A DNA stretch of 64,000 nucleotides from Chitinophaga sp. HK235. Its GTDB lineage: Bacteria; Bacteroidota; Bacteroidia; Chitinophagales; Chitinophagaceae. Below are positions 1 to 7,693 of this stretch, piece by piece. Each line of letters opens with the position of its first letter. The first letter of the stretch is position 1. The notes under the pieces were generated by a model. It worked only from the letters and a program-made list of their open reading frames with translations, did not search any database and was not told the origin of the DNA. The stretch covers positions 6,818,501 to 6,882,500 of the forward strand of contig NZ_CP073766.1 of NCBI RefSeq assembly GCF_018255755.1, given 5' to 3'. A program made the translations under genes and the position numbers.

Positions 1-552
1 TGTTTCGGCGAAGCCCAGATCCTGCGCCTGTTTGAGGGCGGTATCAAAGCTGAGGTTTTCTTCGAATATTTTGGTGAGGATATAATTCGTAGAGCCGTTA
101 CAGATACCTTCCACCGCGTTGAGGAGGTCGTTATCGTAATATTCTTCCAGGTTGCGGATGATGGGAATACTGGCGCAGCTGGACGCTTCATACAGGAAAG
201 GCACTCTATGAGCTGACTGGAGTTCGTACAGGGCAGGCAGGTTTTCAGCGATCATACGTTTGCTGGCGCTTACTACGGCTTTACCGTTGCGGAGCGCGGT
301 GCTTACGATGTCGAAGGCCGCTTCTGTGTCGTTGATCAGCTCTACCACTACGTCAATAGTAGGATCTTCGAGGATTTCATTTTTATCGGTCGTAAAATAG
401 CTGTTGTCGATAGGTCTTGATTTGTTAGGGTCTTTAATGCAGATCTTTTTGATGCGTGCATTAATACCTTTGGTCCTGTTCAAAACCTCGTACAGACCTT
501 GTCCTACGACGCCGAAGCCGAAAATACCCAGATTGATGATCTTGTTTTCCAT
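1..552 (-). CDS. hom: Homoserine dehydrogenase (3' part beyond window edge)
   Basis: Reduces aspartate semialdehyde to homoserine, the branch point to methionine and threonine. The first 184 residues are visible; the family usually has 400-430, so the C-terminal half lies outside the window. Seen: dinucleotide-binding loop GFGVVGQGL at residues 12-20, SASK at 95-98 in the position of the catalytic lysine motif, and CNGSTNYILT at 151-160, a variant of the family's NGTTNYIL. It starts 80 bases after the upstream PLP enzyme on the same strand and is probably read from the same SAM-riboswitch transcript, which points to methionine synthesis. Whether an ACT domain follows cannot be seen. Confidence 0.93.
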   Translation of the reverse strand, partial: MENKIINLGIFGFGVVGQGLYEVLNRTKGINARIKKICIKDPNKSRPIDNSYFTTDKNEILEDPTIDVVVELINDTEAAFDIVSTALRNGKAVVSASKRMIAENLPALYELQSAHRVPFLYEASSCASIPIIRNLEEYYDNDLLNAVEGICNGSTNYILTKIFEENLSFDTALKQAQDLGFAET

Positions 553-575
553 ACTTTAGTACATAATTGGTTGGT

Positions 576-633
576 GCTGTCAGCGTTCAGTGTTGAAGCG
601 GCCTGTGGCGGCCTATAGCTGTGAGCTGACAGC
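576..633. repeat. Inverted repeat between the PLP enzyme and hom
   Basis: GCTGTCAGC at 576-584 is the exact reverse complement of GCTGACAGC at 625-633, with 40 bases between. The distal arm touches the stop codon of the upstream gene. The gap contains no gene. It resembles the other intercistronic inverted repeats in this window in position but not in sequence. Confidence 0.55.
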
Positions 634-1811
634 TATTGTAAAACAGTGATTTGTTTGCCGGCTGGATGGTTTAGTTTATCCAGTGCCTGTTTGAGGTCGT
701 TGATGAGGTCTTCCGCATCTTCGATCCCTACTGATAACCGGATGCAGGAGTCCTGCAGTCCTGTTTTTTTCCGGAATTCTTCCGGTATGTTGCGATGTGT
801 CATAGTGGCCGGGTGGGCCAGCATACTTTTCACGCCGCCGAAGCTTTCCGCGAGTTTAAACAGCTTGGTAGCGTTGACGATGCGGATCGCGTTTTTGATA
901 TTGTCGCTTTTGAGCGAGAAACTGACGAGTGCACCGTAGTTTTTCTGCTGTTTGCGGGCGATATGATGGTTTTTATGGGAGGCGAGTCCCGGATAATATA
1001 CTTTGTCTACTGCCGGATGCGCGGCCAGCCAGTTAGCGATGGTGCTGGCATTGCTGCATTGTTTTTCGAACCGGAGGTAGAGTGTTTCTATCCCGCGGAT
1101 GGTCAGCCAGGCTTCAAACGGACTCAGGATACTGCCGGAGATGTTCTGATTGTACCGGATCTGGTCTGCCAGGGCTTTGGAATTGACCACCACTAGTCCG
1201 GCGATCACATCACAGTGGCCGGCCAGGTATTTGGAGGCGCTGTGGATCACGATATCGGCGCCCAGTGTGAGCGGTTGCTGCAGCAGCGGGGTGCTGAAGG
1301 TATTGTCTACCGCCAGCAGTATATTATGTTGTTTGGCAATTTTGCTGATAGATTTGATATCAGAGACGCGCAAAGTAGGATTGGTAGGAGATTCCAGCCA
1401 GATGATGCGGGTATTGGGTGTGATGGCGGCCAATACTTTGTCGAGGTTGCTGGTGTCTACAAAATTTACTTTGATGCCAAAACGTTCGAACATGTGGTTG
1501 AAGATCTGGAAGATGCCACCATAGGTATCTTCCACGGCCATGATTTCGTCGCCGGATTTCAGCAGTTTGAGTACCGCGTCGATGGCAGACATGCCGCTGG
1601 CAAAGGCGAAGCCGGCATAACCTTCTTCCAGGCTACAGATGAGCTCTTCCAGTACTTTACGCGTGGGATTGTTGGCCCGCGAAAATTCAAAACCTTTATT
1701 GATGCCCGGTGATTCCTGCACAAAGGTGGATGTCTGATAGATAGGTACGGAAATCGCACCTGTCAGTTCATCTACCGGAATGCTATGAATCAGTTGTGTA
1801 GCTGTTTTCAT
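633..1811 (-). CDS. Trans-sulfuration PLP enzyme (cystathionine gamma-synthase / lyase type)
   Basis: A 392-residue Cys/Met-metabolism PLP enzyme of full family length. The PLP lysine is K194 in SASKYLAGH; SRANNPTR at 44-51 and LAVDNTFSTPLL near 165-176 are the family's substrate and cofactor segments. Sequence alone does not separate cystathionine gamma-synthase, cystathionine beta/gamma-lyase and O-acylhomoserine sulfhydrylase. The context favours methionine synthesis: a SAM-I riboswitch with a terminator sits just upstream, and homoserine dehydrogenase follows on the same strand. ATG at 1811 is chosen because the following residues match the family N-terminus and no longer in-frame start is needed. 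Confidence 0.9.
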   Translation of the reverse strand: MKTATQLIHSIPVDELTGAISVPIYQTSTFVQESPGINKGFEFSRANNPTRKVLEELICSLEEGYAGFAFASGMSAIDAVLKLLKSGDEIMAVEDTYGGIFQIFNHMFERFGIKVNFVDTSNLDKVLAAITPNTRIIWLESPTNPTLRVSDIKSISKIAKQHNILLAVDNTFSTPLLQQPLTLGADIVIHSASKYLAGHCDVIAGLVVVNSKALADQIRYNQNISGSILSPFEAWLTIRGIETLYLRFEKQCSNASTIANWLAAHPAVDKVYYPGLASHKNHHIARKQQKNYGALVSFSLKSDNIKNAIRIVNATKLFKLAESFGGVKSMLAHPATMTHRNIPEEFRKKTGLQDSCIRLSVGIEDAEDLINDLKQALDKLNHPAGKQITVLQ

Positions 1812-1918
1812 GTTAATAAAATTTTAATGAAGTCACAAATAGTCATGCTATTACGTGCAACTTTATCATTAAAAATCTACTTAAACAACCTTATTTCCAG
1901 GAAGTGACGGGAGAGGGC

Positions 1919-1954
1919 AAAAAAATAGCTCTTCCGGGTGTTGGAAGAGCTATT
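1919..1954 (-). terminator. Riboswitch-controlled intrinsic terminator
   Basis: A perfect 12-bp stem (1924-1935 with 1943-1954) with a 7-base loop, followed on the minus strand by a run of U. It lies between the SAM riboswitch and the start of the PLP enzyme, where an expression-platform terminator belongs. The segment just after riboswitch helix P1 (minus strand 1991-1979) can pair imperfectly with the 5' arm of this terminator (1957-1943), giving a candidate antiterminator. Confidence 0.88.
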
Positions 1955-1992
1955 AATCAAATAATATATCTGGTGAAGAATTATCTCTGCCA

Positions 1993-2109
1993 ACTTATCT
2001 TTCCCCGGTATTACCGGGGCAGGAATTAGCACCTTTTTCCTGATCTGTTGAATCAGGAAAGGTTGCTAAGGCATCGCAGGGCCAAGTCCCTCCGCCTTTC
2101 TGGATAAGT
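1993..2109 (-). promoter_or_regulatory. SAM-I (S-box) riboswitch
   Basis: Read on the minus strand, the S-box landmarks occur in order: P1 5' strand ACTTATC (2109-2103), then CAGAAAGGCGGAGGGACTGG-like core (here GGAGGGACTTGGCCC), GATGCCTTAGCAACC, a P3 hairpin AACCTTTCCTGATT...AATCAGG-type arms, AAAGGTGCTAATTCC, a P4 hairpin CCCCGGTAATACCGGGG, and the P1 3' strand GATAAGT (1999-1993), which pairs perfectly with the 5' strand over 7 bp. Binding of S-adenosylmethionine should stabilise P1 and permit the downstream terminator, switching off the methionine genes when SAM is abundant. Confidence 0.94.
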
Positions 2110-2128
2110 GATGTATAAGAACTGGGTG

Positions 2129-2161
2129 CAAAGGTAATGGCAGTTTTATCAATTTTCCAAA
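2129..2161 (-). promoter_or_regulatory. Bacteroidota-type promoter of the SAM-riboswitch transcript
   Basis: On the minus strand: TTTG at 2161-2158, 21 bases, then TACCTTTG at 2136-2129, matching the phylum's -33 TTTG and -7 TAnnTTTG consensus. Transcription would begin about a dozen bases before riboswitch helix P1. Confidence 0.68.
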
Positions 2162-2241
2162 TTTGGGAGCAGAATTTATTTTCCGGCAGCGGGTGAATTG
2201 TTATCTTTAGGAACATTGTTTTATTGACCAACCATATCTTT

Positions 2242-3522
2242 ATGAGTGTTAACCCCCCGCTCTCAGAGGCGCTGTTCCAGCATATCTGGAAGTGCCGTCT
2301 GTTCAGGCAGGACAGCCTGGTGGCCATCACCGGAGAAGCTGTCCAGATCATCAGCCCTGGTATACAAAATCATCATAGCGGTCCTGATTTTACGGCGGCC
2401 CGTATCCGGATTGACGGCATTTTATGGGCCGGCCCGGTAGAGCTGCATCTGCGCTCGTCTGACTGGTACCGGCATGGGCATGCCGGCAATGAGCAGTACC
2501 GGCATATCATCCTGCATGTGGTGTATGTACACGATCTGCCGGAAGGTATTGGCGGACACATTCGTTGTCTGGAACTACAGCCGTATATCTCCAATCTGTT
2601 GCTGGAGCGGTATGAGGAGCTGAGGCGTACAGCAGCCTTTGTGCCCTGTAGTGCGCATGCCGGCAGGGTTTCCCGGTTGATCTGGACTGGCTGGCAGGAG
2701 CGCCTGCTGGCCGGACGCTGGGAACGGCGCTGGCAAGAGCTGCTGCACTGGCTGGGTATCAATGGCTTCAACTGGGAAGAGACCTGTTACTGGTCACTGG
2801 CCCGCAGTTACGGAGCCCCGGTGAATGCCCGGCCTTTTCTGCAACTGGCGCAGTCGTTGCCCTATACCGTGCTGCAATGGCATTACGATCGGCCGCTGGC
2901 GGCGGAAGCTCTGCTGTTTGGCCAGGCTGGCATGCTGGAAGGACCCTTTGCCGACGTATATCCTTTACAGTTACAACAGGAATACGGACAGCTCCGTCAG
3001 CGCCACCAGCTGGAACCTATGATGGCCCATCAGTGGAACTGGCTCAGGATGCGGCCTTCAGCCTTCCCTGCCATGCGTATCGCCAGCTTCGCGGCGCTGA
3101 TACAACAACGACGGCAGCTTTTTAGCCGTATCCTGGAAGTGCGTAATATCCGGGAACTGGAACAGCTTTTTTTCGTTCCCCCTTCCCCGTATTGGCGCAC
3201 GCATTATCGCTTCGGACGCAGTGTACGCCACACCCGCCAGCCCGGGCGGCAGGCACTGCATACGGTATTGATCAACAGCGTATTGCCGCTGCTCCACCTG
3301 TATGGTCAGCAGCGTCAATCGGCTTATTTCCAGGAGCTGGCACTATCGCTGCTGCAGCAGCTGCCGGCAGAAAATAACCATATTACGCGGGCCTGGAAAA
3401 AGCTGGGTGTCGTACAGGAAAATGCATTGGCATCACAAGGGCTCCTGGAGTTGAAGCAGTATTATTGCGAACAGAAGAGATGTCTGGAATGTGCAGTAGG
3501 GACGCGGATTCTGGGCGGGTAG
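2242..3522 (+). CDS. DUF2851 family protein
   Basis: A 426-residue cytoplasmic protein of a family seen almost only in Bacteroidota and of unknown function. The hallmark segments are near the N-terminus: HIWKCRLF, ISPGIQNHHSGPDF and WAGPVELHLRSSDWYRHGH, which is the family's conserved GPDF...GxVELHxxxSDW pattern. ATG at 2242 is preferred over an in-frame TTG 18 bases upstream because the conserved homology starts just after it. It is transcribed divergently from the SAM-riboswitch operon; no functional link is evident. Confidence 0.8.
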   Translation: MSVNPPLSEALFQHIWKCRLFRQDSLVAITGEAVQIISPGIQNHHSGPDFTAARIRIDGILWAGPVELHLRSSDWYRHGHAGNEQYRHIILHVVYVHDLPEGIGGHIRCLELQPYISNLLLERYEELRRTAAFVPCSAHAGRVSRLIWTGWQERLLAGRWERRWQELLHWLGINGFNWEETCYWSLARSYGAPVNARPFLQLAQSLPYTVLQWHYDRPLAAEALLFGQAGMLEGPFADVYPLQLQQEYGQLRQRHQLEPMMAHQWNWLRMRPSAFPAMRIASFAALIQQRRQLFSRILEVRNIRELEQLFFVPPSPYWRTHYRFGRSVRHTRQPGRQALHTVLINSVLPLLHLYGQQRQSAYFQELALSLLQQLPAENNHITRAWKKLGVVQENALASQGLLELKQYYCEQKRCLECAVGTRILGG

Positions 3523-3528
3523 GTAAAA

Positions 3529-3575
3529 ACAAAGGCGCAGAGGAAGACGGTTGTCAAACTCCTTTGCGCCTTTGT
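3529..3575. terminator. Hairpin between convergent genes
   Basis: An 11-bp stem, ACAAAGGCGCA at 3529-3539 with TGCGCCTTTGT at 3565-3575, separates two converging genes. It lacks a strong U-run on the plus strand, so termination is inferred from position. Confidence 0.5.
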
Positions 3576-3596
3576 AGCTTTGCGTTTCCGCGAAAA

Positions 3597-4004
3597 TTAC
3601 CAGTTGAAGGTAATATCCTGTTTAATGTCAGGATGGATGCTTTGTGCTACGGGGCAGGTATGGGCGGCTCTTTCGAGGATGGTCTTTTCCTTGTCACCGA
3701 GGCCATGACCAGCCGGCATATCGAATATTACGTTGATACCGGTGATACGACGGGGTTCTGTGCCCATGATCTTGGTCACACTGATTTTTGTGCCATCGAT
3801 AGGCCAGTTGTTGTCTCTGGCTTTGATGCCCATGATGGTGAGCATACAGGAACCGAGTGCTGCTGCTACCAGATCAGTGGGAGAGAAACGTTCGCCTTTA
3901 CCATTATTATCTACCGGGGCGTCTGTTTCGATAACAGTGCCTGACTTCAGGTGTGTGGCTGTTGTTCTGAGCTCGCCGGTATAGATTATTTCAGCTGTTG
4001 CCAT
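3597..4004 (-). CDS. OsmC family protein
   Basis: A 135-residue OsmC/Ohr-fold protein. Members reduce organic hydroperoxides with two cysteines. Both are here: C53 in AALGSCMLT and C117 in AAHTCPVAQ, and the segment FSPTDLVAAAL at 40-50 is the usual helix entry. Full length and clean ends. It lies alone between converging DUF2851 and the divergent exported protein. Classification into Ohr, OsmC or YhfA-like subgroups is not possible by eye; the second cysteine in an HxCP context is more like OsmC/YhfA than Ohr. Confidence 0.88.
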   Translation of the reverse strand: MATAEIIYTGELRTTATHLKSGTVIETDAPVDNNGKGERFSPTDLVAAALGSCMLTIMGIKARDNNWPIDGTKISVTKIMGTEPRRITGINVIFDMPAGHGLGDKEKTILERAAHTCPVAQSIHPDIKQDITFNW

Positions 4005-4122
4005 ATTTTTGTTTTATAAAGACAGTTAAAATCTGTTTGATATCAACTGTAAAATAAATGTATTTTTAGTAGATGAGAAAGCCGGAAAGATGCACTGGCA
4101 AACTCGGAAAAAATTAGGTACG

Positions 4123-4151
4123 TTTGTAATATTAATATAACAATACCTTTG
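4123..4151 (+). promoter_or_regulatory. Bacteroidota-type promoter
   Basis: TTTG at 4123-4126, 17 bases, TACCTTTG at 4144-4151, ending 36 bases before the next start codon. Confidence 0.5.
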
Positions 4152-4187
4152 TTCAAGCGTTTATTTATTACATAATAGCCCATCACT

Positions 4188-5021
4188 GTGAAAAAATTAT
4201 ACATCATCCTATTTTTAGCAACGATCTCCGGAGGTTTGTATGCACAGACAACAAACCGGCCTTCTACATCTTCCAAAAGAACTGAGAAAGAAGAACGCAA
4301 ACTGAAGAAGATTGCCATATTCCGGGAGCAGGAGGAAGGAGAGAACGTGTTTCAGCGTGATTTTTCCGTGGGCGCCCGTTTGAATACGGATGGCTGGTCA
4401 GGCTTTGTGGAGATGGGCTATCGTAAGAGCCGCAAAGTGGTGAATTATTTTCAGTTTGAATTTGCAGAGAAGAAAAATCCCAAGGAAACCAAACGCCAGG
4501 GCTCCGGTGGCAGTGGCTTCTCCTTTACGGAAAGGCCGTTTATCTATGGAAAGGTCAACAACTTCTACCAGGCTAAGCTGGGCATCGGACAACGATATCT
4601 GATCGGCGGCAAAGCCAATAAAAACGGAGTGGAGGTAGATGCCATCTACTATGGAGGCCTGTCTGTAGGGCTCCTGAAACCTTACTATCTGAATGTTAAG
4701 AGCCAGGACGGCCCTGAACAGGAAGTGAAATACGATCCCAGCAATCCAAACAATAACTTCCTCAACGATGGTAAAATCATCGGTGCTGCCGGCTTTGGAA
4801 AGGGCTGGAGCGACCTGAGCGTAGTGCCCGGATTACATGCCCGCGCAGGCCTCCGCTTCGACTGGGCCCACTTTAATGAAGTCGTAAGCGCCCTGGAGAT
4901 CGGTGTAAATGCCGAGATGTATACTAAAAAGATACAGATCATGGCAAATCAGGATGATAAACAGTTTTTTTTTAATGCATATGTAAGCTTGCAGTTTGGT
5001 AAGCGCTGGAATAGGAGATAA
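4188..5021 (+). CDS. Exported protein of unknown function
   Basis: A 277-residue protein with a clear signal peptide (MKKLYIILFLATISGGLYAQ). A charged, lysine/glutamate-rich linker follows (about 28-48). The rest is rich in aromatic and glycine residues in alternating patterns (for example VGARLNTDGWSGFVEMGYRK) and ends in AYVSLQFGKRW, which looks like an outer-membrane beta-barrel with a terminal aromatic strand. I do not recognise the family. It is followed after 36 bases by lipA, but a TAACTTTG box at 5026-5033 suggests that lipA may have its own promoter. Confidence 0.72.
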   Translation: MKKLYIILFLATISGGLYAQTTNRPSTSSKRTEKEERKLKKIAIFREQEEGENVFQRDFSVGARLNTDGWSGFVEMGYRKSRKVVNYFQFEFAEKKNPKETKRQGSGGSGFSFTERPFIYGKVNNFYQAKLGIGQRYLIGGKANKNGVEVDAIYYGGLSVGLLKPYYLNVKSQDGPEQEVKYDPSNPNNNFLNDGKIIGAAGFGKGWSDLSVVPGLHARAGLRFDWAHFNEVVSALEIGVNAEMYTKKIQIMANQDDKQFFFNAYVSLQFGKRWNRR

Positions 5022-5057
5022 GTATTAACTTTGTTTTTTTAAAGAAAGGAATCAGCG

Positions 5058-5957
5058 ATGCAAGAACTACCCGTTATAGCTGCCGAACCGGCCACCACAA
5101 GAGTGAAAAAGCCCGACTGGCTGCGCGTTAAGTTACCTATAGGCGAGAACTACAAGCAGGTAAGAAACCTGGTAGATACCCATAAATTACATACGATCTG
5201 CGAAAGCGGCAACTGCCCGAACATGGGCGAGTGCTGGGGAGCCGGCACGGCCACTTTCATGATCCTGGGCAATATCTGTACCCGCAGCTGCGGCTTCTGT
5301 GCCGTAGCCACCGGCCGTCCGGAAGCGGTGGACTTCGACGAGCCACAACGTGTGGCAGAAGCCATCTACCTCATGAAAGTAAAACATGCGGTGATCACCT
5401 CTGTAGACAGAGATGAGCTGAAAGATGGCGGTTCCATCATCTGGGCCAATACTATCAATGCCGTAAGAGCCCTGAACCCGGATACCACCATGGAAACACT
5501 CATTCCCGACTTCCGTGGCCAGTGGGAAAACCTCCAGCGCATCATAGATGTAGCACCCGAGATTGTTTCCCATAACCTCGAAACAGTGGAAAGACTGACC
5601 AAACAGGTTAGAATACAAGCTAAATACCATCGCAGTCTGGAAGTGATCCGTCGGCTGAAAGAAGGCGGCATGCGTACCAAAAGCGGTATCATGCTCGGAC
5701 TGGGTGAAACCAAGGAAGAGGTGGTACAGGCTATGCAGGACCTCTATGACAACGGCTGCGATGTGGTAACACTGGGCCAGTACCTGCAGCCTACTCCCAA
5801 ACATCTGCCGGTAGTACGCTTCGTACATCCCGACGAATTTGCGGAATTACGTGAGATCGGTTACAACATGGGACTCGACTACGTAGAGGCAGGTCCGTTA
5901 GTAAGATCTTCCTATCATGCAGAGAAACATATTGTCAGCGGTCGTAATAAAGGATGA
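5058..5957 (+). CDS. lipA: Lipoyl synthase
   Basis: A 299-residue radical SAM enzyme that inserts two sulfur atoms into octanoyl chains on lipoyl domains of 2-oxoacid dehydrogenases and the glycine cleavage system. Both iron-sulfur clusters are evident: auxiliary cluster C48, C53, C59 (CESGNCPNMGEC) and radical SAM cluster C74xxxC78xxC81 (CTRSCGFC). The C-terminal RSSYHAE motif, which supplies the serine ligand of the auxiliary cluster, is present. Length is normal for the family. An intrinsic terminator follows immediately. Confidence 0.97.
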   Translation: MQELPVIAAEPATTRVKKPDWLRVKLPIGENYKQVRNLVDTHKLHTICESGNCPNMGECWGAGTATFMILGNICTRSCGFCAVATGRPEAVDFDEPQRVAEAIYLMKVKHAVITSVDRDELKDGGSIIWANTINAVRALNPDTTMETLIPDFRGQWENLQRIIDVAPEIVSHNLETVERLTKQVRIQAKYHRSLEVIRRLKEGGMRTKSGIMLGLGETKEEVVQAMQDLYDNGCDVVTLGQYLQPTPKHLPVVRFVHPDEFAELREIGYNMGLDYVEAGPLVRSSYHAEKHIVSGRNKG

Positions 5958-5984
5958 TCGGAGAAGAATTTTCAAGTAATTGTT

Positions 5985-6010
5985 AAAATCCACCCTATGG
6001 GTGGATTTTT
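5985..6010 (+). terminator. Intrinsic terminator of lipA
   Basis: AAAATCCACCC / GGGTGGATTTT stem of 11 bp with a 3-base loop and a T-run, 28 bases after the lipA stop. Confidence 0.9.
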
Positions 6011-6340
6011 GTTTGGAGAAGGTTATCTTAGCGCCTCAATTTAATTTTACCTAAGCAACAGCATATCTGTTGCTCCTACCTACTCGCTGTTATTGGTTGT
6101 TGTTCAATCGCTGTAACCCACCGGACTATGCCACGGTTATCGCCCAGATTGAATAAGCAGCTTTCAGTCGACTCACCTGTTTACTGCCATTGCAGCATAC
6201 CATGGTTATACTTTAACGGTTTGACTATGCGCAGAGGAAATCTCTAGAAATAATGGAGCATGAAGGCCTTAACAGGTCTGCCTGTTAACGCGTTGTGCTT
6301 TCGATTGGTACAATGAAGAACTGAATGTCAAAAGCCTTTT
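6011..6340 (+). other. Structured 330-base leader upstream of the efflux operon
   Basis: There is no long gene here. Several hairpins are visible: CAACAG/CTGTTG near 6057-6073; a nested helix in which CAATC...GATTG encloses GTAACC...GGTTAT and CCG...CGG (about 6103-6151); AGAG/CTCT near 6231-6244; and TTAACAGG/CCTGTTAA (about 6270-6288) inside AGCA/TGCT. A 39-codon frame with ATG at 6128 and TAG at 6245 runs through the middle. It could be a regulatory 5' leader, a small RNA or a leader peptide. It does not match RNase P RNA, tmRNA or SRP RNA landmarks. Confidence 0.4.
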
Positions 6341-7675
6341 ATGAAAAGAGCATTTTACTTTTTGGCTGTTGCCTGCGGGATGTTATTATCCCCGCAACTT
6401 TATGCGCAACAACCTGCTGATTCTGTTTTAACCAGCGCCACGCTGCAGGATTGCATCCGGTATGCGCTGTCGCATCAGCCGGTGTTAAGACAGTCCAGGA
6501 TAGATGAAGCCATCACCGACAGGACTGTCAAAAGCAAGCTGGCAGACTGGTATCCGCAGGTGAACCTGGACTACAATATCCAGCATTATCTGGAACTGCC
6601 AACTTCCATTTTTGGTGGCAACCCTACCAAAGTAGGTGTGGCCAACACTTCTACCGCACAGTTCGGGCTTAATCAAAACATCTTTACCCGCGATCTGCTG
6701 CTGGCATCCAATACGGCAAAGGATGTACGAAAACAGAGCCAGCAAAACACCGTCCGCAATCAGATTGATGTGGTGGCCAGTGTGAGCAAAGCCTATTATG
6801 ACATCCTGCTGACCAATCAGCAGATCCGTGTACTGGACGAAGATATCCTGCGTCTGGAGCGCAGCCTGAAAGATGCCCGCAATCAGTATGAAAGCGGTAC
6901 CGTTGATAAGATCGACTTCAAGCGTGCTACTATCTCACTCAACAATGCCCGTGCACAGCAGAAATCCGCCCGTGAACTGCTTACAGCCAAACAGGTATAC
7001 CTGAAACAGTTGATGGGTTATCCTGACAATGCCGGCGCTGTGCCACTGGTATATGATACTGCACAAATGGTACAGCAGGTGGCAGGTGAAGATACTACGC
7101 TTACTGCCAACTATCAGAACAGGATAGAATACCAACAGCTGCAAACACAACAAAGCCTGCAGAAAGCCAATCTGCAATATAACAAATGGAGCTTCCTGCC
7201 TTCATTGTCTGCCTTTGTCAACTACAGCTTTGCCTGGCAAAACCAGAGCTTCAGCAAGTTGTACAGCACCGACTATCCCAACTCTTTGCTGGGGCTTAAA
7301 CTATCATTGCCCATCTTCCAGGGAGGCAAACGCATACACAATATAAAAATGGCCGAACTGCAACTGCAACGCACAGACTGGGATTTTACCACACTGAAAA
7401 ACCAGATCAATACACAGTATGCGCAGGCGCTGGCTATCTATAAAAGTAACCTGAACGATTTCATGACCCTGAAAGAAAACATGGCCATGGCACAGGATGT
7501 CTACAATATGCTGCAACTGCAATATAAAGAAGGCATCAAAACCTACCTGGACGTGCTGATTTCAGAAACAGACCTGCGCACCGCGCAGCTGAGTTATTAC
7601 AACGCTATGTACCAGGTGCTGTCGAGCAAGATAGACCTGCAAAAAGCATTAGGAACCTTAACAGCTAATTATTAA
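6341..7675 (+). CDS. TolC-family outer-membrane efflux channel
   Basis: A 444-residue TolC-like protein with a signal peptide (MKRAFYFLAVACGMLLSPQLYAQ). It has the two-fold repeat of long alpha-helical hairpins with strands between: each half carries the coiled pattern rich in Q, L and N (for example YQQLQTQQSLQKANLQYNKW and YNMLQLQYKEGIKTYLDVL). The latter is the standard TolC helix near the C-terminus. It forms the trans-envelope duct for the adaptor and RND pump encoded directly downstream; its stop codon is immediately followed by an ATG, so translation is probably coupled. Confidence 0.93.
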   Translation: MKRAFYFLAVACGMLLSPQLYAQQPADSVLTSATLQDCIRYALSHQPVLRQSRIDEAITDRTVKSKLADWYPQVNLDYNIQHYLELPTSIFGGNPTKVGVANTSTAQFGLNQNIFTRDLLLASNTAKDVRKQSQQNTVRNQIDVVASVSKAYYDILLTNQQIRVLDEDILRLERSLKDARNQYESGTVDKIDFKRATISLNNARAQQKSARELLTAKQVYLKQLMGYPDNAGAVPLVYDTAQMVQQVAGEDTTLTANYQNRIEYQQLQTQQSLQKANLQYNKWSFLPSLSAFVNYSFAWQNQSFSKLYSTDYPNSLLGLKLSLPIFQGGKRIHNIKMAELQLQRTDWDFTTLKNQINTQYAQALAIYKSNLNDFMTLKENMAMAQDVYNMLQLQYKEGIKTYLDVLISETDLRTAQLSYYNAMYQVLSSKIDLQKALGTLTANY

Positions 7676-7693
7676 ATGGTAACCGGATCGGAT

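Noticed and set aside
6011..6340. RNase P RNA, tmRNA, SRP RNA or 6S RNA
   Set aside because: No P4-type GAGGAAAGUCCGGGC element, no tag reading frame with CCA end, no SRP loop motif. The region is kept only as an unidentified structured leader.
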